Below, piece by piece: positions 35,401-47,400 of a stretch of 64,000 bases of DNA. The first letter of the stretch is position 1; every line of letters starts with the position of its first letter. The position numbers were made by a program, and so were the translations under genes. Below the pieces are notes generated by a model. That model made no database searches. It was given only the letters and a program-made list of their open reading frames with translations, and was not told the DNA's origin. The stretch comes from Chinchilla lanigera (Eukaryota > Chordata > Mammalia > Rodentia > Chinchillidae). The stretch is from contig NW_004955429.1 in the NCBI RefSeq assembly GCF_000276665.1, forward strand, positions 2,764,874-2,828,873. Direction: 5' to 3'.

Positions 35401-38400
35401 CATTACCTTTACCTGCTGAAGCACAGATGGCGCAATGAAGCCATCTCTTCAGGATGCTGTGGCTGAGTGAATCAGTTACTGTTCTCGTCCCCTGGGGTTC
35501 TGCCCCGGGCCTCGGGGCTACGCACTTCGTGTTTCCCATTCCAGCAGCCCCACCACCTGCTAGTACTTTTAACTGCAGCCTCAAACTTGTGAAACTGCTG
35601 GCGAACCTCACTACACACTAGTGTGTCCTATGAGGGGAGATCTCAATGACTTTTTTGGCTGTCAAGGATATGACAATCAGCGAAGTGTGGAGAAGGTCAT
35701 TCTTTGATTAGAAAGCCCTGAGGACACACAATGATTTGTTTATTGTTTGTTAGAGTTTCTAAAGATAAGCCTTCATCATATAGCCCGGCTAGCTCCGTCG
35801 GTAAAAAATTGTATATATTTAATTATTATATTAATGTAAATGTGAATAGACATGTTAACTTTTCACAGATTTGCCACTAGAGACCACCTGATTAAGGAAA
35901 TGTGTATGGTTATCAAGTTGACCAGGGGTGGACTGTAGTGGATTGGTAACTAGTGATCAACTTATAACCCCCAGCTGAACTGAGTCAGCGTGGTGCTGGG
36001 TGTGGGAGGCCCACCTGAGGATAGTTGCCAGCACCATAAGAGGCAGAACTGGAGGAGGATAATCCTTTAATTACTAAAAGGTTTGGTATCCGCCCATTTG
36101 TACTAGCTACGCTCTTGGTTCTCGCTCAATAAAAGGTGACTGAGATTGGTAACAGGGGCTGCAGCCCGAGAGGCTGTAAGTGCCCTGATCCCAGACTTTT
36201 GCCTCTCTTGTTGTTCTTGTCTCTTACTTTCTTTTCATCCACGGTCACCTTGTTCTCGAGACCTGTTACCCTGAATAGAATGAAAGTGAAGGATAATCCA
36301 CCTGCTTTGTGGGATCCATTTTAAGCAGGTCATTGTTTTACTATTTAGCATTCAGTGTCTATTATCATTTCATCTGTCTCTCTCTTTAAAAAAAGAAAAA
36401 ACCCACACTTGTAATTTCTTGGAAATAAAACATAAATAGCTGTTTCAATAAAAATAGCTGCGATTGTGGCCAGCATGTTCCACATAATCCACACTCCTTG
36501 GGGTTTCAATGAGGTTCTTTCTTAGAAGAAAATGTTGTCCTCGTCCTTCTGTGGCTCACAATCACACATTTCCCAGCACCTGTCAAAGCAGACAGGACCA
36601 GCAAAGGACCTTCTCTCTGCAGAGGTCTGAGGAAGCGCTCGCTTTGACTGTAATTATATTAACAGGGTATCAGGACAGCAATTTACACATGACCCTAAGA
36701 GTCTGCCTTTCTTGTTGCTTTAATTACTTGGGACTGTGACTGGCCTCTGTTCTGTTAGGCTGAGAGATACTCAGGTAAACTATGGAGAGTGTTTTTTCAC
36801 CCACAGGCTTAACAACAAATGCCACACGTTTAGTGTATAGCTTAAAAGGCAAGCAATGTACAAATACACGGATGGGGAGAACGAAGGGAAAGCTGGGGCA
36901 AAGTAGCTGGTGCTTCACACCCCATTTATCCTCCACAGGAGAAAAGGCTCATTTATACCTCAGATAAACATGCTGGAAAGACCTCATAAAAAATAAAGGG
37001 ACCACTAGTAAAACCTAATAGGCATTTTTACTTGGGTAAATATATTTAAGAACACTTTGTAACTTTTCAAAGGCAGATGTCAGAAAGAATGTAACAAGGA
37101 CTGTGACAACGGTCACAGACTGTTCAGAATGCTAGACAGTTTGCACATGAGATTGGGGAATACAGGGCATGATCAAAAATATGGTGAATGCTTCTATTTT
37201 AGAAATTACTCTAAAGGACAGATTGCCATTAATTCCCTTTGAAATATTTCCCCTCCCTTCAAACCCACGGATTCCATCATTCTTGCCACTTTCTGAAACT
37301 GCTGGAAGCCCTCTTCATTGTCTTTAGTTACAGTGTTGTGGCTGCCTGATGTCCTGGAAAGATTCAAAATGTTTACCTTTCGTGGTCACTGTGCCTTTGG
37401 GGAAGAGCCAGAAGCTGCACAGCGCCAGATCTGGTGAGCAAGGCGGATAAGGATGCACCATGATATTGTACAAGCCTGCCTTCCTGTTGGATGGCGCCCA
37501 GCAGCAGCATTCATACTACGTATCAGACTTCATAAAGACACGAAATTGCTTCAGAAAGTGGCGAGAACAATGAGACAGTGTGTTTGAAGGGAGGGCAAGT
37601 ATTCTGGGGGGGTAATGGCGATGTGTCTTTTAAAACATTTTTAAAAAATTCATATGTTCACTGTATACTTTGAGCACACCTTGTATTATAAAGCTTACTT
37701 TGGCCATGGATATAACTCAGTGGCACAAGTGTCTGCCCTGAAACTGCAAGGTCTTGATTCCCAGTACAAAAAAAAAAAAAAATAAAAAAAAAAAGTTTGC
37801 TTTGATTCAACTCTTGGGAAGATGAGAAAAAAAAAGTTTTTTGGGTTGTTTTTTTTTTTTGTCTTTTTTTGAGACAGGGTCTCACTCTGCAGTTCAGGCT
37901 AGCCTTGAGCTCATTTTGTAGCCCAAGGCTGATGTTGAACTTGCAATGATCCTCCTGCCTCAGCCTCCCGAGTGCTGGGATTGCAGGCATGCGCCACCAC
38001 GCCCAGCTAAAAAAAAGTTACTGTCTGTATACCAAAAGACAGCAAAAATGAAAACCAGAGCCTACAGCAGAAGTTCTCTGCTGTTGGGAGTATAATTACT
38101 TCCTTGTTTGCCTTTTGGGATTCTGGATACTATTTCAAGGTTCTCCAAAGAAACATTTTCTAGGAGAATTAGCTCCCAAGAAAGAGCTCTGAGACATTTT
38201 TAACTTGAAAAAGACAGAACGTACATACTGCTTTACAACTGTTGGCGATCAGACTCGCAGTCTTCTTGAAGGTCTTTTCAAGGTAGTGGGCGAATCGCTC
38301 ATTCTCATCTTCTTTGGATCCTAACTGAAGAAACTCACCTATAAAGAAGGAAAGGGATCACTTGAGAAAAGGCTTTGCTGCCTGGCTAAATACAAGGAGT

Positions 38401-41400
38401 AAGAGGGAAAGGGAAAGGAAAAGAAGGGAAAGGGAAAGGGAAAGGGAAAGGGAAAGGGAAAGGGAAAGTCAAGTCAGAATCAACCTACCACGCACCAAAT
38501 CTTCAATAACTTGGGTTAAAATAGATATAATAGTAGTGTTTCCAATTCGTGCCAGAGCTATAGATGCTGCAGAAAGAATGAAATCTCCAGCGAGAACAGC
38601 CTAAAAACAAACAAACAAACAAACCCTTTCAGACCAAAAAGTCAGAGCACTGGACCAACGATGAAACTGACTTGTCAGAAGATAAACACAGATTGGCAAG
38701 AGGTGTCACCTCGGATGTGTTTCGCCCGTCCCCTTCCTCAGCGGGATTATAGAGTCAGGTAGATGTGGGCTGAAGTACACTGGATAGACCAGCTACCTGT
38801 CCCCCAGTTCATCGGCCAGGCAGCTCACTCTGTCGCTCATCCCTCTGCACTGCCAAAGTGTGCCTTCGGGTTAGCTGCACTGGACCACTCACCTTCCCTC
38901 AAACCCTATCACCGTACCTTTCCACCTGCTCTTCCTTCTGCTCGAAAAAGCCTTCTCAGGCCGAGGCCAGAGCTCAGTGGCAGAAAGCTTCCATGTGTGA
39001 GGCACGCAGGGTTTCACTCTCAACACCAGAACAAGTCCTCCTCTGCACTTCAGAGGTTCAGTTTGCACAATGAGTTCAGATGCCACCTCGGGAAAGCCTC
39101 CCCTGATCTGGCGGCCTGACCAGATGCACTCCTCTGAGTGCGTACAACACTGCACGCACACTACTGTTACAGTTCGTGTCCCAGTCAGTGACGCGGCTTA
39201 CCGCTCCCCTGGAGGGCAAGAACCAGGGTCGATCCCCGCTTAGCTGCACCCAGCACATCCCAGTTCACAGGGTAACACACTTTTTTTTCAATGCAAATTA
39301 AACTAACGAAATTCTGCTCCAAGGTCAGTACTCTGCACTGTCTCACTGTCCTCTTTTGGGCAGTGCTGGAGATCCAAAGAAGGGCTTCCCACCTGTCATC
39401 CAGGTATTCCACCACTGTGCTACTGACCCAGCAGAACAAAATATTTTTCTCAGTCATCATTAGATTGTGAGATGTCCTGAATGTATTAGCAAATAAGTAT
39501 AAATTACGCACAGTTGGATTATGTGCTATCATCAAATACCATATCTATGCACCCATATTAATTTGCATATTTAAAAATAAATGGTAAAGTTCATAGAAAT
39601 TCTAATTAACATACCACTTTAGGTATTTATTGTCTGTTCTCTGTGGGGTTTGTAAAATAATGACGTCCAGTTTATATATATATATCTATCATTTTCTATA
39701 AAATACATATTCTATGTTAGTTCCATACAAATATTCACTTATGAAACCTTTTCATACCTACAGTATACATGTACACATTTACACCCATCCATCTGCTGCT
39801 TGTATCACTGGCAGCTCAAAGCCTTCAGTTCTTCCCCCGCCCTGGGAATCCTTGAGGCCAAAAGCTTTTCACAGAGGAAGCCAGAGCCACAGACTAGAAG
39901 GCTGGGTGTGAAGGTCAGGCCAGGAGCGACTGGGAACTGCAGGTGGTAGCAGCAAGAGCTCCTGCAGCAGCCGTCCTGTGCACGCACAGCGCTGTGCAGC
40001 AGGACCCAGTAGCTGTGCTACAGAGGCAGGAAAAGGGAGGAGGCCGGCACTCACTCGCGCTGGGCAGAGCACTCGGGCCGAAGGCGGCAGGTAATTCGGG
40101 TGATGCCGCTCTTCACCTGTGATCAGAAAGAGGCCACAGCAGCAGAGCAAGGCACACAAAAGCCCTGGTTACGACCATATTTTCTTTTCTATCCCATTTC
40201 CCCTGCCCAAGGGCTCAGATTAAAGCTTCAGCACTGGCCCTGGCACAGGTGACGGCAGCAATGAGTCCTAACCTTTCCCACGTGTACTCCAAACCAAAAT
40301 GCCATCCCTTTGGCTAGCACTGATACAGAGTTTCCTCGAGTAGACATAAAACTTTTTATTTAAATTTTCAAGTAAGAGGCATATTCATGAAATTGGAGGA
40401 CTCCACTTTACAACAAAGCCACTGACAGAGCAAAAGTAGTATGTGAAGATAAAGGCAAACAGGAGGGAAGCAGGTTATGGCTTGCGTCTAGATGTCCCTG
40501 AAAGCCTCATGCGCTCACAGGCGGGGCATTTTGGAGGTGGCGGGATCTCGGGTGTGTGCTGCTGGGACTGACTCATTGGGATGTTTGCATTAAGCCTGCC
40601 CCACCCTGGGTGTGTCTGCTACCTTAGGGTGGGAGCCCGGAGAGGATATAATAGACAGAAAGAGGATCCCTGCATGGGGCTTGCTGCTGCTCCTGCTTGT
40701 CTTCTGCTGCCTCTTGCCTGCCCTGAGACACCTGTCTGCCACGCCACCTTGTCTTGGAGCCAGCAGATTATGGACTGAAAACCTTTACAAACTAAGCCAA
40801 AAACAAATCTTTCCTCCTTTAACTTTAGGGCTAGGGATGTAGCTCAGCAGCACAGTGCCTACCTGGCAAGCGCAAGGTCCTGAGTTCAATTCTTGGTACT
40901 AAAAACGAACAACTTTAGGTGTTGGGTATTTTGTCTCAGCAATGAGAAAAGTAACTAAGATGCAGGTACTATAAACACACAGAGGAGAAGGTGAAAGGCT
41001 GAACTGTGTTTACAGAAATTTTGTTGGCTTTCCACCTGGGCAGACGGCAAGTGGAAGCAGGTGTGGGGGTGGAAACCGGCCCTCAAAGGGCCTACGCCCC
41101 CTTTCTCGTTTGGTCCATCTGCCACTTTATTCCCAGTCTTTCCCCCATCATTCATACCTCCTCAAACAAAAGTCTCCACTTTGCATACTTCCAGGAATTC
41201 TAAAATAATACAGAGATATACTTTATCATTCTTCTATTTAAAAAGGTAATATTTTCATAGTAAGACAGTGTCTCTCTGAAATTATTTCTTCTTTTTCTCT
41301 TTAGCATTATTTGGCTTGACACTCTTCTACCAGGTAAGCAATCAGTAAATATTTAAGGAATTAAATTCAATCTGGGTAATCTGAGCCCACAAGTAAAATG

Positions 41401-44400
41401 TGGAATTACTCAGAAGATACTCTTTCTGGAGGCCCATGAAATTCCTTTTCTTATAACCAAAAGAAATACTACACAAAATGGTGAATAACCAGAAATAATA
41501 AGTTCATTGTTTTTCCTATTGTAATTTGTCTTGTCTATCAGATGCCATATACAGAGACATGATGGCTATTTTAAAATTTGGAAAACCAGAGTTGAGCAAG
41601 GATATTTTACTTTTTAATGGGACAAACCTGAAAAACATACAATACAGTGCGTCCCTGAATTATGGACAGTGAAGCTGCAAACTGTTTCACAGGCAGGCAC
41701 AGACCTTGCATTACGGACATGCACAGATGCAAACAAATCCTGGAAGCAGCTCACCCGTCTGCTGGACTTCGCCGCAGCTCTGCTTGTGTGCTCACTGTAC
41801 AGGGACGGTGTGCCGTGGTACAGTGCAGGCAGGACTGTGGATGTGTGTGTGTGATGTGTGTGCGTTTATGTTTTACACTGTATATTTGTTTTCAAGGTGT
41901 GTAAGATGCACTTTGGTGGCCTCACCAATGAATCTAGTTTATGAGTGTTCTCCCTGAACGGAACTCGTTAAGTCAGGGACTTAGTGTATGAAAAGCATGT
42001 GATTTGATAAGATTTTTAAAACACCCCAAAGAAGAAAAGCAACTGTACCTTCTTTTCACCCCAGATCTTATTAACTGTGTGTTTTCCTCTTCGAGAACTT
42101 GCATCATCAATGACGTCGTCATGAACCAGGGTAGCAGTGTGGATCATTTCTGCAATTAAGGCTATGGAGCGCTGGCTGGCTTTCACGTCTCTAGTTAACA
42201 GAAAGCAACGCTTTTAACAGAGACGTGGCCTACAACCTTCTCAGCAATCATCTTGTGCAAACTGGACATCCGATCTAGGATAAAGAATTTTATTTCTCTA
42301 AGAGAAACTGCATCAAAACTTTGGCTTCCCTACAGAGCCATTTCTATCACTCGGAGAACATTTTAAAAATGCACAAGAGACCCTGCCCAGTGTCTGTGGG
42401 CTCCACATTAAGAAGCAGAATTTGCATAGCTAATGAGAAAAGGACAAAACTTCAGACATCTGGACATTGGGCTGAAAAATCATATTCATGTCTTATAGTA
42501 CTGGCCTTGGCCAGGAATACAGGGTCACAATCAGGTTACAATTAAATTTCAGGGTAGCACGGTGGAGATAAATGAGAAACAGTTTAAAAAGATCTGTCAC
42601 AAGCTCAGCAGCACAGTGCCTTCCTAGAGCAAGCACAAGGTCCTCAATTCAATTCCCGGCACAGGGAAGAAAAAAAAAAAAAAAAAAAATCTATCACCAT
42701 GTTGAAAGTTTTTAATACTGTCTTAAAAGTTTACGGGGCTGGGGATTTAGCTCAGCAGCACAGCGCCTGCCTCGTGAGTTTGATTGCTGGTACCAGAAGA
42801 AAAAACAAAAACAAAAGAAACAAACAAACAAAAATCCATAATTTAAGGGGCTGAGGATTTAGCTCAGCGGCACAGCGCCTGCCTGGCAAGTGCAAGGTCG
42901 TGAGTTTGATTGCCGGTAATGGAAAAAAAATAAAAAACAAAAACAAAAGTTTAATATGACATTAATAAACAAGGTAGGATGGTTTCTTCCCACTTTGTAT
43001 TAGAAATCTACATTTTTTTTGGTCTTTTTGAGACAGGGTCTCGCTATGCAGTTCAGACTGGCCTTGAGCTCACTATGTTGCCCAGGCTGGTCTTGAACTC
43101 GCAATAATCCTCCTGCCTCAGCCTCCCAAGTGCTGGGATTACAGGTGTGCGCCACCATGCCTGGCTGAAATCTACATTTTTATTTCCCAAGTTTCACACA
43201 AATTATAGGATAAGCACTCTCAAATTTCTTTTTCTTTTTTAAAGAGATGGGAATCTCACTACTTTGCCCAGGCCAGCTGTGAACTCTTCCTACCTCGGTC
43301 TCCTGAGCAGCCAGGACTGCAAGGGTGCACTACCACACCTGGCTCCAGTGTCTTTCCAGTGATAGTCATTACCACTATCATCATCGATGAGGAACTTCAA
43401 ATACTGAGTTTCAGTAAGATCAAACCAGAAAAACAGCCAACTAAATTCTCTGAACCTAAGACACGTGCCTGACATATGAATCAAAATGGTTCAGTTATTC
43501 CAATTGCTTGGTTTTCAAATATCATCCGGGTGTATTTTTAAAAGGGAGCGATATATTGAAATGACTTTTTCTTTAGAAATCGAATCTCAACATCTATCTG
43601 CACAAAGGTAGTGCTCATCTTAACTCCTCAGAGGCAGCAGAAAGTAATGAAGAACGATGCCCACAGCTACATCCAAGACACAGGAACCTGTGGCCATGTG
43701 TCTCGCCGCTTCTTCTCACCTCAGGTCTTAGAACTAAACCCCAGAACCTTCACTCTTTTCAGCCTGGAAATCAATTATAAAGCACTGCTTACTATCTATT
43801 TATATTTCACAAGTCACGAGATAACAGTTCCTAATACTGCCAGACTCTTCTAAGGAGGAGGAGGAAGAACAAAAGCACGGAAGATGGAGAAAAACCACAC
43901 TAGCATCACTTCAGAGGGGCAGGGGCGCTCAGCATGTATGAAGCCCTGGGTTCAATTCCCAGCTCCAAAACAAAACAAAAAAACTGAAAGACCCCAGCAA
44001 CAAACCACTTAAAGAGGTTTCAATGGCTTTTAGGCGCTTGCTGACCCTTCAGGCCTTCCACGTTAGGTAAGTTTCCATATTTTTCAGGTAAATTTACTAG
44101 GCCCTCTCTTGTTTGAGCTGAATGTGCAGGAAAAGGTACAGACTTTTGCGTCTGACTTTTAAATATAAAGGCTATTTTTCAGAATATTTTTTCAAAGAAA
44201 TTTCATCCTAATTATATATACACTCTTACTAACTAGTACTTAGTAACTAGTAGCAGAACTTATCTTAAAAAAAAGTTATGTCAGTAGGCAGGTGTACAAG
44301 CTGCGAGTATTGCTGTGAACTGGCAGTAGAGGGTTTTTTTGGTTTTGTTTTATAATTTGACAGTATTTGGAATTTCAGACTATATGTGTATACATAAAAA

Positions 44401-47400
44401 TGTTACTTTGATGGCTAAATTACTGCCTGATGAAATCAGGATTCTTGCTTAGGCTATTTGATGCTGTGACACAACATCCATACAGATTACACAACCAGAC
44501 CTTACATGCCGTATAATCTTACCTGATGCAATTCTATGTGTGTCAGCTCTGTAAAATACTGCCACTGTTTAGCCTTATTGCAGTGTCATGGTGGGAGAGA
44601 TGTTATATCAAGTAAACAATGCCCTGAAACATTCCCAAAGTTCTTAGAGGTGTGTTGAGCCTATCCCATGAAACTGTGCAGGGGAATACACTGGGTACGC
44701 TCTCCCTGCTTGCTTACACACAGCAATGCACACATTCCAATCCATTCACTCATACGTGCATTTGACCAAGAGGAGCGAGTGCATTTCCACTCTTCCCTGA
44801 ACATCGCAGAATGTTATATCAAGAAGTTATATCAAGTAAAAGCCTGCTATTTTTGTGGGGAAAAAAAAAAAAAAAGATGAAATCATTAAAGTGCCAAACT
44901 GAGTGACGCCTTAGCAAAGCTGGGCACCATGCCTACTTCCTGCTGGGAAACTGCTGTCACACTCCAACTCCTTGGAGAGGTGACAGTCAGCAGCCTGAGA
45001 AAAAGAGGCCCTTCGTTTTAAAAGGTAGCCATGGCTGGGAGTAGTGGGCAGGAAGATTGCCAAGTTCAAGCCCAAGCTAGGCAATCTACAACTTAGCAAA
45101 ATCTTGTCTCAAACAAATAGGCTGGGCTGTAGCTCAGCAGGAAGGCCCTGGGTTCAATCCCCAGTCCCATAAAGAAATAAAAATTTAAAAGTAAGACTAA
45201 AAAATAAAACAGATCCTTGACATAAATCTGTAATATGAGAGCCTAGGAAGGTGAAGGTTTTGATGAGCAGATGCTCACGCATCTCGCTGGTAGGTTCCAG
45301 CTCAAGCTCAGAAGAAGAACATGTCCGCCGGGCTGTGGATGTGGTCTCTGCCCCTTCTTCCAGCCTCCATCACACCAGGAAATAGCAGAGAAGTGCAAAG
45401 AAGTCAGCTTCTCCCCTCGCACTTCCTGTGACCGATTTGAAAACAACAATGCTGTACTCTCCTGGAGTCCCGGGGCCCTGGGCAGCAGGCCTCACACAGA
45501 CCTGGATAGGCTGAAAACCCGGATGTCACCACTAAGGCCATGTGCCATGTCCCCAAGTTCAGAAGCTGCGCTGGAGTTTCTTTGGCAGTAAGAGAATAAA
45601 CCACAGCATGAAGCCTGCATCAAATACAGTGCCACCTCACAGGCACCCGTTTATCTGGAGATAAATCTGAAAACTGTTTAGAAGTTAGTTTCAGGAGATC
45701 AGTTCTTTGCCCTTGATGTGAAGACTGCTGCGGAATCTGAGTCTTATGATTGAGCCTTTAAAGAACTGCCCTGTCCACAACAGAGGGAAAGGCTTTCCTG
45801 TGAGCCTGATGCCAGTTTAGGTTTATGAAGGAGAACGGCACCAATCAAGAATAATGGTGCAGAGTCTGTACTCGCCGTTCCCTCCTGCACCCTGTGCCCG
45901 TCGCACAAGTACCTGATGCCAGTAGCACCTCTCACACTGGAGTTTATTTGTAATTTGTTTCAGGCCTCACATTAGGTAGCAGTATGAAGAAAATGGTTTT
46001 TTAAAGTCATAGAGAAGCCAGCCATGGTGGCACACAGCTATAGTCCCAGCTGTTCAGGAGGCTGAGACAGGAGGATCACTTGAGGCCAGGAGTTCAAGGT
46101 CAGCCTGGGTAACACTGCAGTAGTTGGCTCAATGATTTGGAATACACAGAAACCACAAACAGTTTCAGAACATGAGCAGCCTGACATTGGTCATTATTCA
46201 AGTGAGCTGTCTGGAATGGGTGCTTTGTTAGTCTTCCTAGGGTTTGGCCTTTGTAATCTCCTTTGTTTTTACAACAACTATTAAATGTTACTTCCTTTTT
46301 AATCACAGCTGGGACCTTGACCTGTAATCGAATGTGACAACTGCATCCTGGAATCTGACCATCTGTCACCTAGCCCAGCTTTGATAAGTTCGCCAGCGGG
46401 ATCCTGTGTCACTCAACCGTTGCACAATGGCATTCTGTGCACCACACAATTTAAGCAGTGCTGTTATACGGGTTGCAGGCGATAGTATCCATTTTCTAGT
46501 GCTGAAGTTTCCTGCAGGAACAGATGGTGTCAAGTTCCATGATCACGGTGGGCTGCTGAGGACAGACCTGGGAGAAGCGCTGCATACAGATGCCCCAGCT
46601 GTCCCGTGTTCAATGAGTAGGGTAATTTCATAGAAATCTATTTATTAGAAAGCCCCCACACCCCCATGAGGTTTGTGCATGTTGACTAGGCTGGTGTCAA
46701 ACTCCTGCTACAGCCTTTTTGACCGGATTTATTGATACTATTACTCCTGACCTACAGTTAAACTTCAAATTTTGCTGACCTCTACTGCAAGTTAGGCTCT
46801 CCGGAAAGCAGACTGTGAGGTGGAGTCTAAGGTGCAGCATGTTTACTGAGGCGCGCTCTTGGGATCAACACCCAAGGGAGGGACGACAGAGATGGAGTGC
46901 ACTGCAGACCCATCAACCGCCTCAGACTGCACAGGGGCCCTGCCGCCGTCGGCCCCTGGACACAGGCTGTCTGGTGCAGAGGCACGGCTGGGGAGAGGCG
47001 CTCCTTGCTGGTGCCAAGTCCTTTTTGAAGGGGGTCCAGGAGTGTGTCTTGGAATCCACAAGTCTGTTTCCTGGGCAGTGCAAGCCTGCGAGGTCTGTTG
47101 TATGCATCCCTAGTACTTTACCCGCTCAGGTATGGCAGCTATCAGCATATACGGAGAATATACCGACTGAGGCATAAGCCTTTCAGGGCCAAATTACCCT
47201 TTGAGAGCAGACTGTCAGCCATACTCCTCCCTAGAAAAATGCAAATACACAAAAATTTTGCACACAGTTTCAAGGAGTTCACAGACTCCCATAGCTTCCG
47301 TGGGTCTTAGGTTAGAACTCCCAGTCAAATAATTTAGCAGAGAATATTTAAGGTCCGACTGAAAAGCTTTCTGTAGGAAAAGGAGAAAAATCAATAAAAA

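Larger units (their letters stand above)
28608..38228 (-). other. PDSS1 large intron (9.6 kb)
   Basis: Contains MIR, ID, B1, mariner and LTR-like pieces plus two inverted-repeat structures described in the findings. No further exon is needed for a complete PDSS1 frame. Confidence 0.8.
38601..42048 (-). other. PDSS1 intron
   Basis: GC-richer DNA with a URR1-like element, an ID SINE and a Tigger-like MITE. The rest (38.65-40.5 kb) has no recognised feature. Confidence 0.75.

Noticed and set aside
35890..36300. Endogenous retrovirus
   Set aside because: Only an LTR-like block with an AATAAA is present. No gag, pol or env remnants were seen, so it is kept as an unresolved repeat.
38362..38604. 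80-residue frame with Arg-Glu repeats
   Set aside because: It is the translation of the (GGGAAA)n repeat and the antisense of a PDSS1 exon.
46815..47310. Cluster of 72-120-residue frames on both strands
   Set aside because: Low-stop GC-rich stretch. I could not tie any translation to a family or a retrocopy.
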